Position numbers and translations under genes: made by a program. Positions 34,701 through 49,700 of a DNA stretch of 64,000 nucleotides are shown here, in pieces. Each line of letters begins with the position of its first letter. Position 1 is the first letter of the stretch. Origin of the DNA: Eremophila alpestris peregrina (taxonomy: Eukaryota > Chordata > Aves > Passeriformes > Alaudidae); assembly GCA_009792885.1 (NCBI GenBank), contig WMCF01000141.1:273649-337648 (forward strand), in the 5' to 3' direction. A model generated the notes under the pieces. The model was not told the origin of the DNA, made no database searches, and saw nothing but the letters and a program-made list of their open reading frames with translations.

Positions 34701-37700
34701 ACTCAGCTGGGTGATCTGCAGGGCAGATTCATGACCACAGCACTGGGTTGCTCTGGTGGGTAAGGGTTTGTTTGTTCAGTCAGTACAAACCCCACTGCAG
34801 GCTCTGGAAGGGAAACGAGTACCTGGAGTCAGCAAGCAACACCTGCAGGAATGGATCCACAGGGACAGGGCTCACCTTCAGCTGCACTGTCTGGGAAGAG
34901 GGAGACAGGGAGAAGTCCCTGTGCTCATGAATGAGTTGCATTTTCAAAGATGAAGATTTTGCAACACTCAACACTCCTGGGGCTCTTTAGACACAGCATG
35001 TGGGGGCTGGGCTCTGCTTTCAGGGAACAAGTGACAGGACAACAGGGAACAGCCTCACATTGTGTCAGGGAAGGTTTAGGTTGGATATTGGGGAAAATGC
35101 TTCATGGGAGGAGTTTTCCAGCCTAGGCAGAGGCTGCCCAGGGCAGTGGTGGAGTCCTGAAGGGACTTAAAAGCTGTGTAGATGTGGCACCTAGGGACAG
35201 GGGCTAGTGGTGGCCTTGGCAGCACTGGGCTCCCTAGGAGCCTATGAGAAACCAAGAGCTGTCCTGTTGAAAAGGGGAGAGGGGAGAAAATCCACTCCTT
35301 TTCACTGGTGCAGAAGCCTGGGGTGCTCCTCACTGGCTAAAAATGACACCATGTTATCAAACTCATTCCAACTGCTGCAAGAAGCAAATGAACAAACAAG
35401 GGAAAGCTTTAATCCTTGTCCCCTTTGGGAATTAGATTTGTGAGCTCATCCTGTTTATGTCAGATTTCTGGAAGGGGTCAAAACAATCAAGAGATTCAAA
35501 CAAAGGTTCATCATCCTTGGTGGCAAACAAGTTCCAGAGAGGAGAAAGTGTTTTCCAAGAACACAGCAAATGCCCTGTGAATTTAATCCTTACTAAGCAG
35601 GGGAGAAATGAGGAGAGAAAGTCAAGTTGTAAACACCCCAATCACATGGAAAACTTCCAATGGGAGCTCAAAAGTTCACAGACACACAAACCAAGGGTGC
35701 CACTTGCAGAAAACCAAGCTGAGGTTTGACACTGAGGCACCAAGCAGAGCTCCTTGAACTTTTGCAGGGGAAGGAATGTCGTGGAGTCTGGGTCAAAAAA
35801 CATCCCTACCCCAAATGCTGAGCAATGGATTAAAGAGCAACACAGAAGGTGTTGGAGCAAGAACACAATTCCTGATTGATTTAGGATAGGAATTCAAGTA
35901 AGAGTTGCTATCTGTGTTCATCTTGGTAAGTGGACAGGGCTGAAGGGTCTGATTTGATTTAAAGCTACACTAAGGAGTGATGCAGGCTGTGCATGGTCGT
36001 GGCCTCTCCCTTCCCCACACTCTTCTCTCCAGTTTAATAAAACTGCTCTTCCATTGCACCAGCACGAAGGGCCAGAAGGCCTCGTCCTAAGCCAGGTGAA
36101 GGCTGTCCATCACAACAAACACGTGGCACTAAAAGCACAATGATTTCAGATTTCACTGGCTACACCCACTCAAGCAACACAAACTCACCACCTGTAATCA
36201 AGGGAAGGATCTTGCACCTCCAAAAGCAACCAAGGGGACAACTGCTTTCCCCAAAGGACACTGAGCAAACCTCCCTTTTGTTCTGTGGTCTTCTGGGTAT
36301 TAACACAGCAGTGAAGATGAGTATGATGCCAGCAGCCACAGCAGTCAGGTTTCTCAAGCTAAGTTCACATGAAAACACCACTCTTAAAACTACTGGTGTG
36401 ATTTGTATTGCAAACACAAGCATGGAAATGTTCCTCCATGCCAGGACTGAGGTTCCTGTGAGGACATGTGAAAACAGAAGAAGAGAAGAGAGTGATCACA
36501 GCTATTTCTTGGTAAGACTACCAAACCAAGCCATCCCTAATGAATAAAGGCACTGTTAAGCGTTTTTATCTGCCTCTCCTCTGTTTTCCTGTATTTATTA
36601 CAAAGCTCCAAAACCCAGAAAGAAATCTGACACCCCTGAGTCCCTCAGATGCTCATTGTTCAATGTTCACAGGCTTGACACACGTCCACCGTCTGCCTCC
36701 ACGAGATCAGAGGAGCCAACAAATGGAAAACACATTAATATCTGAGCTGAAGCCATTTGGTGAGGGGGTGACAGCGCCAGGATTCAAGACCTTGGAATTC
36801 AAACCCTGAGCTCATTTCTCCAAGCTGCAGCTGCCAAGTGATCACATTTGTGACTGATCTCAGTTGCTCAAGTGGTCAGAGCAGTGTTTATTGCTCCCCA
36901 CAGCCCGAGGAACATCCAGCAAAGGCAGCACCTGCAGCCACCTGGCACTGCCTTGGAACAGGGACTGGGATCCGGCTCCATCCCACAGCCAGGGATCACC
37001 CAGGGGCTGCCAGGAGAGGATATTTCCTGCCTGAGCCGTGGGATCATGGCTTCACCTGCAGCTCTGAGTAGCTTCCAGCACTTGTCAGACACTTCTGCTC
37101 CTCTACCCTGCTCAGCCCTTGGACCAAGAGGGAATGTTTTCCCTTTTCTGAACAGATTTGGGGAGGAATGTGCCAAAGAAGAACTGCACCACAGTGATGC
37201 TGAGGGGGGAAGTGCTGACTATATTTATCCTCACAGAATTTGCAAGTCAGAGCACAAATCCACTTGTGCTTTTTCTTTTAATTAAAAACCATGAAAGAAA
37301 AATACAGCTTAATGGAGGAATTGGATTTTAGCATTTGCTAACAAATTTGCTATACCTGACTTTGCTACCTAGCTGGATGTACTCATGAAAGGATAAAATA
37401 AACCCAAAGCACTGCTGCTCCCTGTATCACCAGGATCATTTATACAATCAGTGTGGGGCACACCTTGGTCAACAGGAGCAGCACTGCCCTGACATTCTGT
37501 GCAGGTTTACTGCTTTCAGCCTGAGTGGAAGGGAACAAGGATGCAGGAAGGGTGCCCAGCTCTGCATGGCACTGCCAAGGGCTCCCAAGACACAGGCACA
37601 GCCCTGCCCTCTCCTCCCAGTGTTACATCAGCAGAGCTGCTCCCCAGGGAGATGGAAGCAGCCCTTCCAGAACAGTTACACTGAAATGATGCCAAAACTT

Positions 37701-40700
37701 GGCTAAAAACATAAGCAAACATGAAGGAAGTTATTACTAAATAGGCAGAGGAAACAGGGACAGAAGGCATTTCTTCAGGACCAAAGGCTACAGGGCAAGT
37801 TCCCTCCACTGCAAGGACCTGCCCCAAAAGGGAGGTCCCTGCCCTAAACAGAACCACCTGCTGCTTCTACTTCCTGAGTACTGGAGATAATCCAAGTCCC
37901 AGTACAGACCAGCAGCCACCCACCTTGAAACTCCTCTTGGTTTCACTCCGAGCATTTTCATGACAATAACCAAGCACTGAACGAGCTGCCTCAGCCCTTG
38001 AGGAGCGAACACAGGGATTCCAGAGCTACACTGAGCCCCCACGTTACCTGAGCTGTTTGATTCACAACTGAGGCACTGAGGAGCAGCTCTGCCATGACAA
38101 ATTGTGTGATTTCTGTTGCCATGGCAAAGTACTACATTGGGATTCACCTCTCAGAGATACCACAAAAGATCAGGATAATCTTGGTCTTAGGAATACTGTG
38201 GGAATATGCAGTAAATCAGAGCCTTTAAACATATTAAATTAACCATACAGGACACGGTTTGTGGTTTAGAGGAACTTGTTTCTGCTTCTATACAGGTGAT
38301 GGGGCTGTTTTTAAAGGGTCAAGGCTGGCTGCAATCAGGCAGGAATGTTTACAAAAGAGAACTTTAGAGAGGCAAATCTGTGTTAAATAATTACAGTTGT
38401 TACCCAGACTGGCTAAGGATGAGCTGGACCTGTCCACCAGAGCTGCTCAATCCTTCCTCAGAGTCCCTTCCATATGGCCAGTAAGCATCAAACCTTCCTC
38501 CTGCCCTCTCCACACCCTCCCTGCAGAGCTGCCCACCTTCCTCAGGCCCTGCTATGACCCAGGAAGCAGCATGATAACCCACTCAGTTTCCTCTGGTCTA
38601 ATTAAATGAGATTAAACTACTGGTTTTAGTTTTGCAGATATACCTCTAGAGTGCTGTTACTTCATATAAAACACACGAGTCCACAAGAAGAAGTTTTCAG
38701 CACAATTATTTTTTTTTCCAAACAAGACTTGTTAAAAGAATTGAGAGGGAAAAGGCAAAGAGCTTATAAAAATATTTTCAAATGCATGATTCAAATTATC
38801 CCACTTCTGCACGTCAGTCTCCTGGATTTTCATAATACTACTTTAACTTGATGGGAAATACTCATTCCAAGAGAAATCATTAGACTGTGGTTGAATTCAG
38901 ATTTCCCCTCAGCCCTCTCATTCCCCTCCTGACTTACATAACTCCTGATTTATTCACAATCCTTGGGCTCATTTAGCACAGGACTTCACACGAAGGTCAG
39001 GCAATGCTTTTAACCAATCTTTCGCCAGTTTCATTTTTTTAGCAGACCACAAATATCAACTACAGGCATTCCCTCAAAGATAAAAGAGGCTACAATCACC
39101 ATTTTCTCACTTGTCAAAGCACAACCATCACATATCTTTATGGAAAAGTGGCTCCCTGAGCCATATTTTCCAAATTAAAAAAGATCCCTGTCATCTGGCA
39201 ACCCCCTCTCCTGCTTTTTCATATTCACTGGCTGTTTGCAAGCTGAAGCACCCTTTCCAAATATAACACAAGTTGTTTGTGGGAAAAAATGATGAAAAAC
39301 ATCAGGGAAAGAGATGAGCTGAAGGATGACTCTGCTGAATTCCTTATGAGTATCTCTGAACCAGGACTCCAGCACTGGCGTGGTCAGAGTTGACAGCACT
39401 GTCCCTGCCTGATGCTCCACTCAGCACACATCCCAAATTCAGTGAAACGTGCAGATGTTTTAGCCAGAACACAGCTGGTGATAGCCACATCACTCAGGCC
39501 ATGGGCTCTGTGCTTCCCAACCCAAGGGCTCAGCTCTTCTCAGCAACATGAATTACACCACAAGGCAGCTGCCTCCACCTCTGGAATTTTCCTGAGAATG
39601 AGCCACCTTGTACCACACCAGCAGATTTTTACCACCAGCACTTGGCAAGTGTAGGTTTTAGGCTGTTGCAGGTACCACCCAGAAACAGCTCAGCACTCTC
39701 ACCAGTGGATTCCATCCCCCAGTGGGCAGTCAGGATGAAGGAACCCATCACAGGGTGAAGTCCTGCAGTGTGAGGTTATTGTTGAACATCACCACAAGAC
39801 TACAAGAAAGAAACATTTCTGCCTGGCAGATGTAACACAGCATTACTCTGGGATTGAACAGAACTAAAGAGGGAGCCCCAGCTCAGATGAGCAGCTAGAA
39901 TTAAAAGCAACATCACAAAACCCAGCACATCGAACTCACCCACTTCCTTTTAAGTTAAAGTACACAGAGAGCAGCTGAATGCAGTATCAATTCCATACAT
40001 GCAACCCAAAATTTTTGAGAGTTTGATGTAAGGACCTTCTGCAGCAGGTCAGACACCAGACCCACAACTCAAGGCTGCTTGAAGGGGTTCTGTTCCTGCT
40101 GCACCTCTTCATCACAGGCTGTGTAAGATTTTAGGCTCAAGCAGTGTCAAGCAAGAAGAGTTTAACAGGAACACACCTACATCCTTTTAGATCTCCTGGT
40201 CTTTCCTGAACAAGGGAGTGCAGAAGAGGGGAGGAACTTCTGTTCTGCTCCTCCCTTCTCACTGCACATCAAATTACTTCACTCTTCAAACTCCTAGAAT
40301 AAGATTAAACTTGGATGCAAACGCTTTCTTCCTGACACTTCATATTTGGATTTTTGGGCCAATCTAAGATCCATGCAGAAAGCATAATGAATTAAATACT
40401 CCCAACACAATCACCAATGCAACAGGCAACAGGCACAGGTTCTGTCTGCTGAGAACTCAGAGGAGAAAAGCTGGAGCAGCAGCAGCCTGCCTTCCACATC
40501 CTCTGCCTGCCCAGATCTCTGGAGAAGTTGGCTGGCAGGTGGACAGGGCACTTCTCCCTTCCAAAGGGGCTGAAATTCCTGCACACGCTCCAAAGCCTAC
40601 ATTAGGAAGACTTCAGCATTGAACTGGGTTAAACTGGGTGGGTTATTTTCACTCCTGTGTTTCTGTGATCATGCAGGAGGCACAGGAAAGCCCTCAGAGC

Positions 40701-43700
40701 CCACATCCACCATTTGCCTGTAATTTCCACAGTCCCAATGATATGTGAGAGACGTGGAACAGCTCCAGCACAGCAAGAGGCACAGTGGGAACATCTAAAT
40801 CTGGACAAGTGCAAATTCCTGCTCAGCCCATGAGACATGGTGACACCACCACCCCCTGCCCCAACTCCAGACCTAGTCCCATAATCCATGTTCACTTCAT
40901 CACACCTGTAGCACCCCAAACCCTTGGACTGTGCCTTGGGGTCCACCCAGGGCTGGGACAAGGCTTTTCCTTCTTTCAAGTCTCTGTGTTTCCACACTGG
41001 TGACACACAGATCAATACAGGGCACCCAAAAGAGAGACCACACCAAGTTCCAGCCCGTGATGCACATCTCACATGCCAAAGGAAAGGCCCAGAGGTGACA
41101 GCTACAACCTCACCTGAGGTCTTGCCCAGCAGGGACATGAGTAGACTGGAGAGTGCCATGCATCAACCAGAGAGCTCCAATGAAACCATGTTAGAGGAAA
41201 CCAGAAGCATTAACCAGCAAGGCAGCCCTGCCTGAGAGGTTAGAGAGCCTTTGTCTGAGGGATTAATAAGCATTCCCAGAGTTTGGAGAACTCGTTACCT
41301 CTGCACAGTCCTTCACAGCACAGACACCCCATCTCTAACAGGCTCACTCATGGAAGATGGATTCCACAAGCTCCCAGGTCTTCAGACTACAGGCATGGGA
41401 ACATGAGTGAGTTATCAAGGGGCTCAGGGCACACCTGAGCTTCAAACACTTCCACAGGTTTCTACAGAAATGGAGTTTAGTGTCACAGGAAGAATTTAGG
41501 CTCAAGACAGCAAGGTCTGGTGTGTGCTGGTTCAACCAGAACTTTGGTGTCCCAGTGAGATTTGTTAATCCCTGACAAACTGCTGGGAACAGGAATAAGT
41601 CCAACCTGTGACAGTCCTGTGGAGAAACCAGGAGTGAGCCTCTCCCATCCAGATAACCTCTGCCATCACTTTCCACCTTCAGTGGGCCCTTTCCTGGCCT
41701 TCTAATGGCTTCTGACCCCAGTGAGCACTGGCAGATCATGGGAACTACCTCCAATCTTTAATTCTTTTAATACCATCAGCACAGTTGGAAGCTGCACCTC
41801 TCCCTGTCAGTGTGGAAAGTGAATCCTCCTCCCTCCACATTGACTCTCACACATCCAACACACACACAGCTCTAACCTGTACCAACAAGTGAGGCAGCAG
41901 CTTCCACTTGCAAACTGCCAAATATGAAACTCAACAGTGCATTTGTTTGGATATATTAATAAAGGAAAGAAAATCTAACCTAGGAACAAAAAGCAGAAAT
42001 AATTTTCATAAAGACCGAGGCTGGAATTGAAGGTTTCAGACACAAGGAACTGGACTTACCCTGCAGTGACTTTCCCAATCCCTGGCCCAGCTTCCACCCA
42101 TGTTTCTGGAGTAAGCGGTGTCCAATATTATCCTGACAGACAGAACAGAGAAAACAAACCAAAAATATTCCAATAATATATTCTTCCCTTCCCGCTGACA
42201 TTTAAACATGTGATGAGCAAGAGATTTTTCTACATATATATGCATGCAAAAAATGCTACTGAAAAGGCAATATATGCCCAATAAAGGGAAAGACAAATGT
42301 CAAAAATTGCTGGCTAGAATTTTTCCAGGGGGATGGGTATTGGGGACGGCCACTTTCTGATGGTGTGCTGGGCAACTTTTGTGCATCACGTTTAAAAGAA
42401 ATTAAAAAATAATAAAAATAAAAAGCAATGTGGGAGAAAATAAAGTGTACCAATAAAAATTGACAGTAAAAAGCATAAAATCAAGCTATTTATACAATCA
42501 TATCCATCACCTAGACAGCACCACTTAAGATTTTTTTGTAAAGAAAATCTACAATGTGTTTAGTCATTTTGTTTGTGTGTCAGGCTTTTATAATACTGAG
42601 TAAGTTGTAAGTGCAAGACTGCCCCACCACTAGAAACCAAAACACAATCAGAGCAAAATCCAGGCTAGACTTGATTGGGTTTTTTTAATATATGTATATA
42701 TATAAATATATATATAAACTAGCATGCAGCCAATATTAAACTGAAAAAACAGTGAGGTTAGTAAAACAAAAAAAAAATCAATTAAATAAAATGAGCTCAA
42801 GCACAGACTGGGTGATGCATTTCACATGTAAACTAACAAAAATACTAAGATGTTAGAATGAAACAGGCCTAGCAATAAGTTAACAGCAAGGAACCATTAG
42901 TGCATGTAGGGGAAACAATAAGCATAATGTCTCATCTTCCTAAAAAAAAAGCTATTTTGGAATAACTGGAAAAGTACTGACGCAGCAATTAAGTGTCAGC
43001 TTTTGGCAATGGGGCTGAGCAGGGCTCAGTGTGGAAATTGTTGTGTTTTATGCAAGGTTTCTGCCCCCAGACAAAGAGCAGAGCACTCACAGCACCCTCG
43101 AACCATCCCAGTGTGCCAGCTCACCCTCAGTGACCAGTTCAGCCAGTCACAAGCTGGGACCAGCTCCTCAGAGAAGGACTCTTGGCTGGGACTATGTTCA
43201 CCTTCTAATCACAAAACACAGAAATCAAAATCAGATATGAACTTGTTGAGTGGTAATTATCAGCAGGCAAACCACAACCTGACATACCACAGAAATATCC
43301 TGAATTGTAACAGGATGTGACTCCAGAACACTGAGTGGTACATGGAATCCTAAAAGCTAATTATATCTATATGCTGCAGGTTTCTTTACTTAAGTAACAG
43401 TCATCAACAGCAACCAGAGTAGGTTTTGTCACTCCACAGTGAAGAAAATGACCACAGGGTTTGCACAGCTTTGGTGAATCAGCTTAAAAGGCACAACCTT
43501 CCCAAAGATATTGGCTGCATGGATGCATTTTTCCTCAAAAAGTTGTTATCAAGTACAATTTTTGGATTTTTTTTCCGATATCCTAGTTAAGTCAGACATT
43601 TTGTATTCCTGTATTTCCCAAGGAATAATGTACATTTTTTTCCCACACTACCAGCTCTGCCCCAGGACATAATTAGGGCTACAAGGGAAAAAAAAAAAAA

Positions 43701-46700
43701 ATCCAGGAGACATAAGGAAACTTCTGGGGATAAAAGGTTAAAAAAAAAAAAGGGGGAAAAAAACCGACCAAACCAAAAAGCAGAAACACCAAGGATGGAT
43801 CCCCACCACAAGCACCATGGAGAAGGCTGTCTGTTGGGAAGACAGGAAAACTTACCTGCAGGCACACCAATCCCCATGGCCACAGAGTGCCCCATCCTGG
43901 CAGAGGGGCAGCAGCTGGGATATGTTTGGGATAAGGCACTAATTGCCCTACCCTGACAAAGGATCATTGAATCTAAAAGCTGCTGCTGACAAAAATGGCT
44001 GCGTTTTCCAAAAAGAAAAAAAAAAAAGAAAAAGAAAAAAAAAAGTCCAAAGGACAAGGAGTACTTTGCAGTCTTGGCCAAGTGGAGATGAGACATTGTG
44101 CTGACTGTGTGTGTTATGAATGCACTAAAATAAAGACAGATGAAGCAGAACGCTATTCCAAAAGCAGTGCAAGTGGAGTGAAAGCATTTCCATACGAACC
44201 TGGCTTTAAAAACTGGGCTGTCAAAAGAACAGTTAAATGTAACACAAAGTAAGAAACTGTCCAATCACTAATGGTAGGTTTTTTTTCTTTTGCTTTGTTT
44301 TCAATTCACTGCTTGCAAGTAATGTATTTATTAAAGAAGAGTGAAAGCATAAAATAAATTCAACAAGTCAAGACCAGCTGGGAGATTCAAGAGCGGTGTG
44401 TTGTGACTGACAGTGAAGGGGGAAACAAATGTTAAAGGGAAAAAGAAAAATTTAGAAAGGTTATACACATTAGCACCACTTTTACAGACCCACTCAAGAG
44501 GATGGTCCCAAGTTGTTTGACATAAATTGGAATTATGCCTGAACGTTGCCCTGTCTCAGTTCCCAGAAAGGAGTTGTCTCCCCCCTTACAAACTTTTCCA
44601 TTTGTTTGTTTATGCAGTGAAACTACTCCCTAATTTTAGATCCTACTCAATTGAAATGGAGCATCTTCTGCTGCACTGAATATGAAGAACAACTCTAATA
44701 ATTTAAAATCAACATTTGAGTTGGGACCTGGCCATCACTTTGCCCCTTTCTGGCCATGTTCAGCCCCTCCCTCCTTTTCCAATGGCTAACCCAGACCTCT
44801 CATGGAGGCAGACTGACAGAACTGCTCTTCAGTGCAAATGCTGCCCTAAAAATTAAATTATAGAAGGCCAGGCTTGCTTGATCCCACGTGAGAGCCTGTC
44901 TGCAGAGCCTAGGGAGTAGCCAGGGGTATTGGGACCAAAATGTGGCATGGGACAACAAATGTTGCAACAGCCGACAGCTTTTTTTTAAAGTGCATTTTTA
45001 AGTAAAAGTTCAGCTACTTTCACAGAGAAGAGATGGGGCTTTTCATACCAAGCTTCCAGCCCATGTCAAGAGCTGTCATTGCTTTTGAAGAGGCTATCCT
45101 CACACTGCAGCAGTTTTCCTACAGAAGAGCTGCAGTGATCCACAGAAACACCACAGCCCTAGGAGCCCCCCATTTCTCAGCAGAGGGCTGGCATGAACCT
45201 CCTCACTTTCCTCCTCTGTCATTTGGGAGCTCCTTGTGTTATAGCCACAATAAAAATTATTGAGGCAGCCAAAATAAGTCTCCCAAAAGGTGTTTGGGTG
45301 AGCAAGGGAACTCTCCTGGACCATGTGGCTGTGTGTGGGATGCTCCATGCAGGGAGAAAGGCTCAGCAGCTCAGGGTGGGACAACACCAGCTCTGGAGTT
45401 GGGCAGCACTGATGGAGAGCTCTGCTCTAATGACAAAGCAGAACTTTTCCAAAGGTGTAGGAAATACAAGGCCTTGGGTCCACCAGACCTTCACAGAGCT
45501 GGGTAAGCTGCTTTGGGAAAGCCTCATCCAAAGTGACCAGGCTCCACCAGCTCTAACTGGCCTTTCCAGTTCTCCATCCTGTGCACTGACAAGATGCCTT
45601 TACTTGCTTTCCATGGGGATCCTCAGTGATTCCTGAGCAGGATATCCCCAGCCCAAATTTCTGATAAAGGTCCTGGCCAATAGAAAAAAAAATTGCTTAC
45701 AATTAAAAGATAGTAGAAAAAGCCCAAGGTTTTGATGATGCCTGTGGGATGTAACCCACACCACCAGTTGTGCCTAGCACAGGTTTTCCAGAGATCCCCA
45801 CGATCCCATCTCATCCCTGCACGGGCAGGAACCATTCCTCTCTTGAGTGAATTGTAAACTGTGCTGACTGTGTATGGAGGAATCTATAAGCAAGGATTGG
45901 ATGCTACTGGGTGAACCCATGCAAACAAGAAGTTGAAAAGATTCCCAAAACAAAACCTAGAGCTCACTACAGATGACACAATGAAGACCAGAGAGAAAAG
46001 CCAAATAGTAATGCTACACCATTCAGCTTCCAGAAGCACATTATTTATAGCGCTGTCCACATATGGCTGCTGCTAAATGTCAAATCAGCAGCCTCATCAA
46101 ATGACACTTTGGAACTAGTGGAGTCCACAGATCTGTACAGATTTCCAGTGCCACGAGCCCGGCTCCGGCTCGGCCAGGCTGCGACAGCCCCTGGTGTCAA
46201 AGCACCACCACCTGCAGCCTGACACGGGGGGCTCAAGGCGCTCTTTGTGGCACCGAGCAGCATTAGAGAGAGGGGGAAAGGACATTTGTTAGTTAGGACA
46301 AGGACAAACTAACAAGCTCCAGGATAAGTGGGTGAGTCCCAGTCTGGCCTCCAACCTGCAGTGGTGACGGCGTGGGTCGGCCCCTGACACCGCCTGCATG
46401 GGGCCAGGGCTGCTCCTTGGGGGCTCTAAGGGTCTATCGCTGTCTCCTACTCCATCTGCACTGCTGGGATGAGGAAAACCAGGAATTCACAGCCAAGAGA
46501 CTCAATAAACAAGTAGAGATAAGGAATTAACGTGAAGAAAATCTGGATTCTATTAAAGCTGCAATAATTTGTGACTTCCCATTCAAGTACCTGAACTCAG
46601 TGCACTCAAAATGCCCCAAAACAAATGCATGCAGCTTCTTGAATTTAGAAAAAAGGGTGAAGTGCTCTGATTTTTCAAGGACACCAGTGATTGCACTGAC

Positions 46701-49700
46701 ATGAACAGCCAGCGTAAGTGCATCATCTTTCAAAGCACAACAAGAAAAAAATGTTACTTGTGGGGGGAAAAAATATCAGTATTTGTAGCTCTGAGGAGTC
46801 CATTGATATGAAATACTTTCTTCAATTTAGTAATGGAAAACAGCTGGCACTCGTTCAGGCCACGTCCATCCCTAGCTCCTGGCAGCTCTGTTTTCCATAA
46901 ATGTACTCTGGTTAGAGTCGCATGTTTCAGTCCAGACATCTTTGGCCTAAACAAGCTGTACACAGCAGGATTTCCACAGGAACAACAACACCAGTAGGCT
47001 AATTGAGGACACGTTTCAACATTGTAATGATCTGTAGACTCCCAAACCTATTTTTCCAGCCACCTTTGAGTTGCATGCTGTAGCAGTACAGTCAGCACCT
47101 CTCAACAGATAATGCTGCAGAGATGGATGTCACTCACATCAGTGGGGACTGTCACAGGGACATGGCACAGGAAACCCCCCCCATCCCCAAACACCTGCAG
47201 GCTTTGGAGCACCTTCCTGTCACTAAGATGTGGGAAGCTGCAAGGAGCACATTTATGAGAATACACTTAATCCACTCTTCGTTCTGAAGAATGACATTTT
47301 AACTGGGAAGAGCTTTGATCTGCCACGGTTATAAACAAGGGATGTTCATCACCCAAACTGCTTCCATACCATGAAGCATAGGCTCACTCATGACTCTGAG
47401 CAGATTCCTTGGAAAAGGCCAGTTGGATTGCTAACAGAGAACTGGCTAAGGATTAAAACCCAATTTGTTAATATTGAAAGTACTTAGATGTGTGGAAGTT
47501 CTAAAACACAGATTTGCCTTTCTTACTTCCCTCTCAATTTAGGTTCCGGGTGAGCAAGCAGCATAAAACAGAAGGGGAAAAAAGCCAAAAAAGCAGAATG
47601 AACACTCCCAGTGAAATATCTTGCAGGAGAGGTGCCCCACTGAATTCTGCCAAGGAAACTGTCCCTTCTGGTAATGTGTGTAATTTGCCAATTCAAAGAG
47701 GACACTGATCATTAACAGTGTGGAAGCAAAATCACCTCCATGGGTGTCAGGAAAAACAACAAAGTAATTCCTGCTTCCCAGATAGGGAATTTAAGAATCG
47801 ACCATGTGAAACCTCAGAAGTGACCAGTTTGTTTCTGACTGCAGTTTGTGACACTACACTTGTTCAGGAGGCCAAAACCCCACCCTGTGCAGCAGCCACA
47901 GCTTTGAGATCCTGGATGGACATGGACACAGCTGCCCTGGGAAGTGCTGGAGTCACCATCCCTAGAAAGGTTCACAGGCCATGGGGATGTGGCATTTGGG
48001 GACATGGGTTAGGGGTGGCCTTGGCAGTGCTGTGAGACTGGCTGGACTCAATGAGCTTAGAGGGCTTTTCCAACCTTAGTGATTCTGTGATTCTCTTATT
48101 TCAGACAAAAGAAGAGTGGAACAAACTTGATTTTAAAGAACAATTTGAGGGTTTAACTCTTTCTGCTCCCAAAAAAAGCCATTCTCTTGTCCTCTTCATC
48201 CAACTGTTTTCAATTTGGTTGAACTGTACCTACCAAGGAGTTGAAAAGATTAAAAATGTCCTGACATTTGGATGGTGAGAGACATACATGAATAAATTAT
48301 TAAAGCCATAATTTAATTAATTTTTTCTGCTGCAGTTCAGCATTAATCAAACTGCACAAAGCATTATTCCTGTGGATGATGAGAGCTGCACAGTGAGCCC
48401 ATGTGGGGCCAGCTTACCTGCTCATGTTTTACACACTTCCACAGGCATTGCTCCCCTTGGAAAACCAGAGATGTAATCTGTGACCTCTTCTATTTCTCTG
48501 CTTGGGAAAGCACTTTTGGAAATCAGGTAACCAGTCTAGTCTGTAAGCAGCATTTGAATTATTTTGAAATGCTAATTTCCAGTGTGGCCCAGAGCAGGCT
48601 ACCAACACGTATTTCCCGTGATATTTGCATTCAGCTTGGCATTTTAATTCAAATCCCCGTGTCCCAAGGTAAGGCAGAAGTATTCAGGAGAACAGTGAAT
48701 ACCAATTCCCATCTCTGCAGCATTATCTCATGCGTCATCAATTACTGCCATGCCTAAATCTAGCATCATGCCAGCACATTAAGACAGGAGGTACTATATG
48801 CAGTGTTCACTGGACCAGAAGAACAGAAATAAGAAGGGGAAAGGAAACCCTAGAGAAGAAATTAAAAAAGGCAGACCGTGCAATACAAACCAGATCATGG
48901 CTGCTTAGCTAATATGGGCCAACTGCTGCGGAAGAAAAATGTCGAACACCCCAAGTTGTGTAAATTTTTGGTAAACATCTAACACGCACACAAACACACA
49001 CAACACCAACCTACACACCAACAAAAATATATAGTGGGCTTTGCCTAACACTGCTTCTTCTAGGGGCTAAGGTGGAGAAACTTTAACAGCACTTCAATTA
49101 ATAGGCAAAAGAAACACTTGATAAGTGCTTTCTTAACAAAAAACTAGACTTATTCAGAACACTACTAAGTGTCCCTTGATTACTCAATACAAGTTTTCTT
49201 GATTCTGAAGAAAACTGCAAATGAAGCTTAGCTAAAGGTAAATGCCAAATGTGGGTCCAGTTTAGGCTGAACAAGCTGTTGTGCCTAAAACCAGCAGAAG
49301 GTGCTTTGCAAAGAGTAAAATTAAAAAGCTCCAAAAAGCTTAAAAAATTAAAACTAAACAAAACCTACTTTTTCCCCATCTTACAGCAGGAGTCTTCACA
49401 CCTAACTCAAGGCTAAGTAACTTTAGAGAAAGGCACAGGGCAGTTTCCATGGGGAAGGACTGCTGGACTAACACTGATCCCTCTCTCCATCCTGCCAGGT
49501 GTCATTATAATACTTTAAATACACCAGTACTTTTCCAAAAATATAAACTAAAAAGGATCAAAATATATTTTACTATACTATTCCACTAGGTTCACATTTA
49601 AATTAAACTGATTCTTCAAAGAAAAGTATAAAAACTTAAAATAAATATCTATGAATGAATGCATTCTTTTAAATAATTCCTGAAATATCATGTTGGACTC

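Larger units (their letters stand above)
30294..42059 (-). other. GPATCH8: GPATCH8 intron 3 (11.8 kb)
   Basis: Splits the G-patch coding sequence. It contains two CR1 fragments in opposite orientations (about 34019-34285 and 35055-35230), a run of 12 G at 31990-32001 and T-rich stretches near 30908 and 30991. No supported exon is seen. Confidence 0.8.
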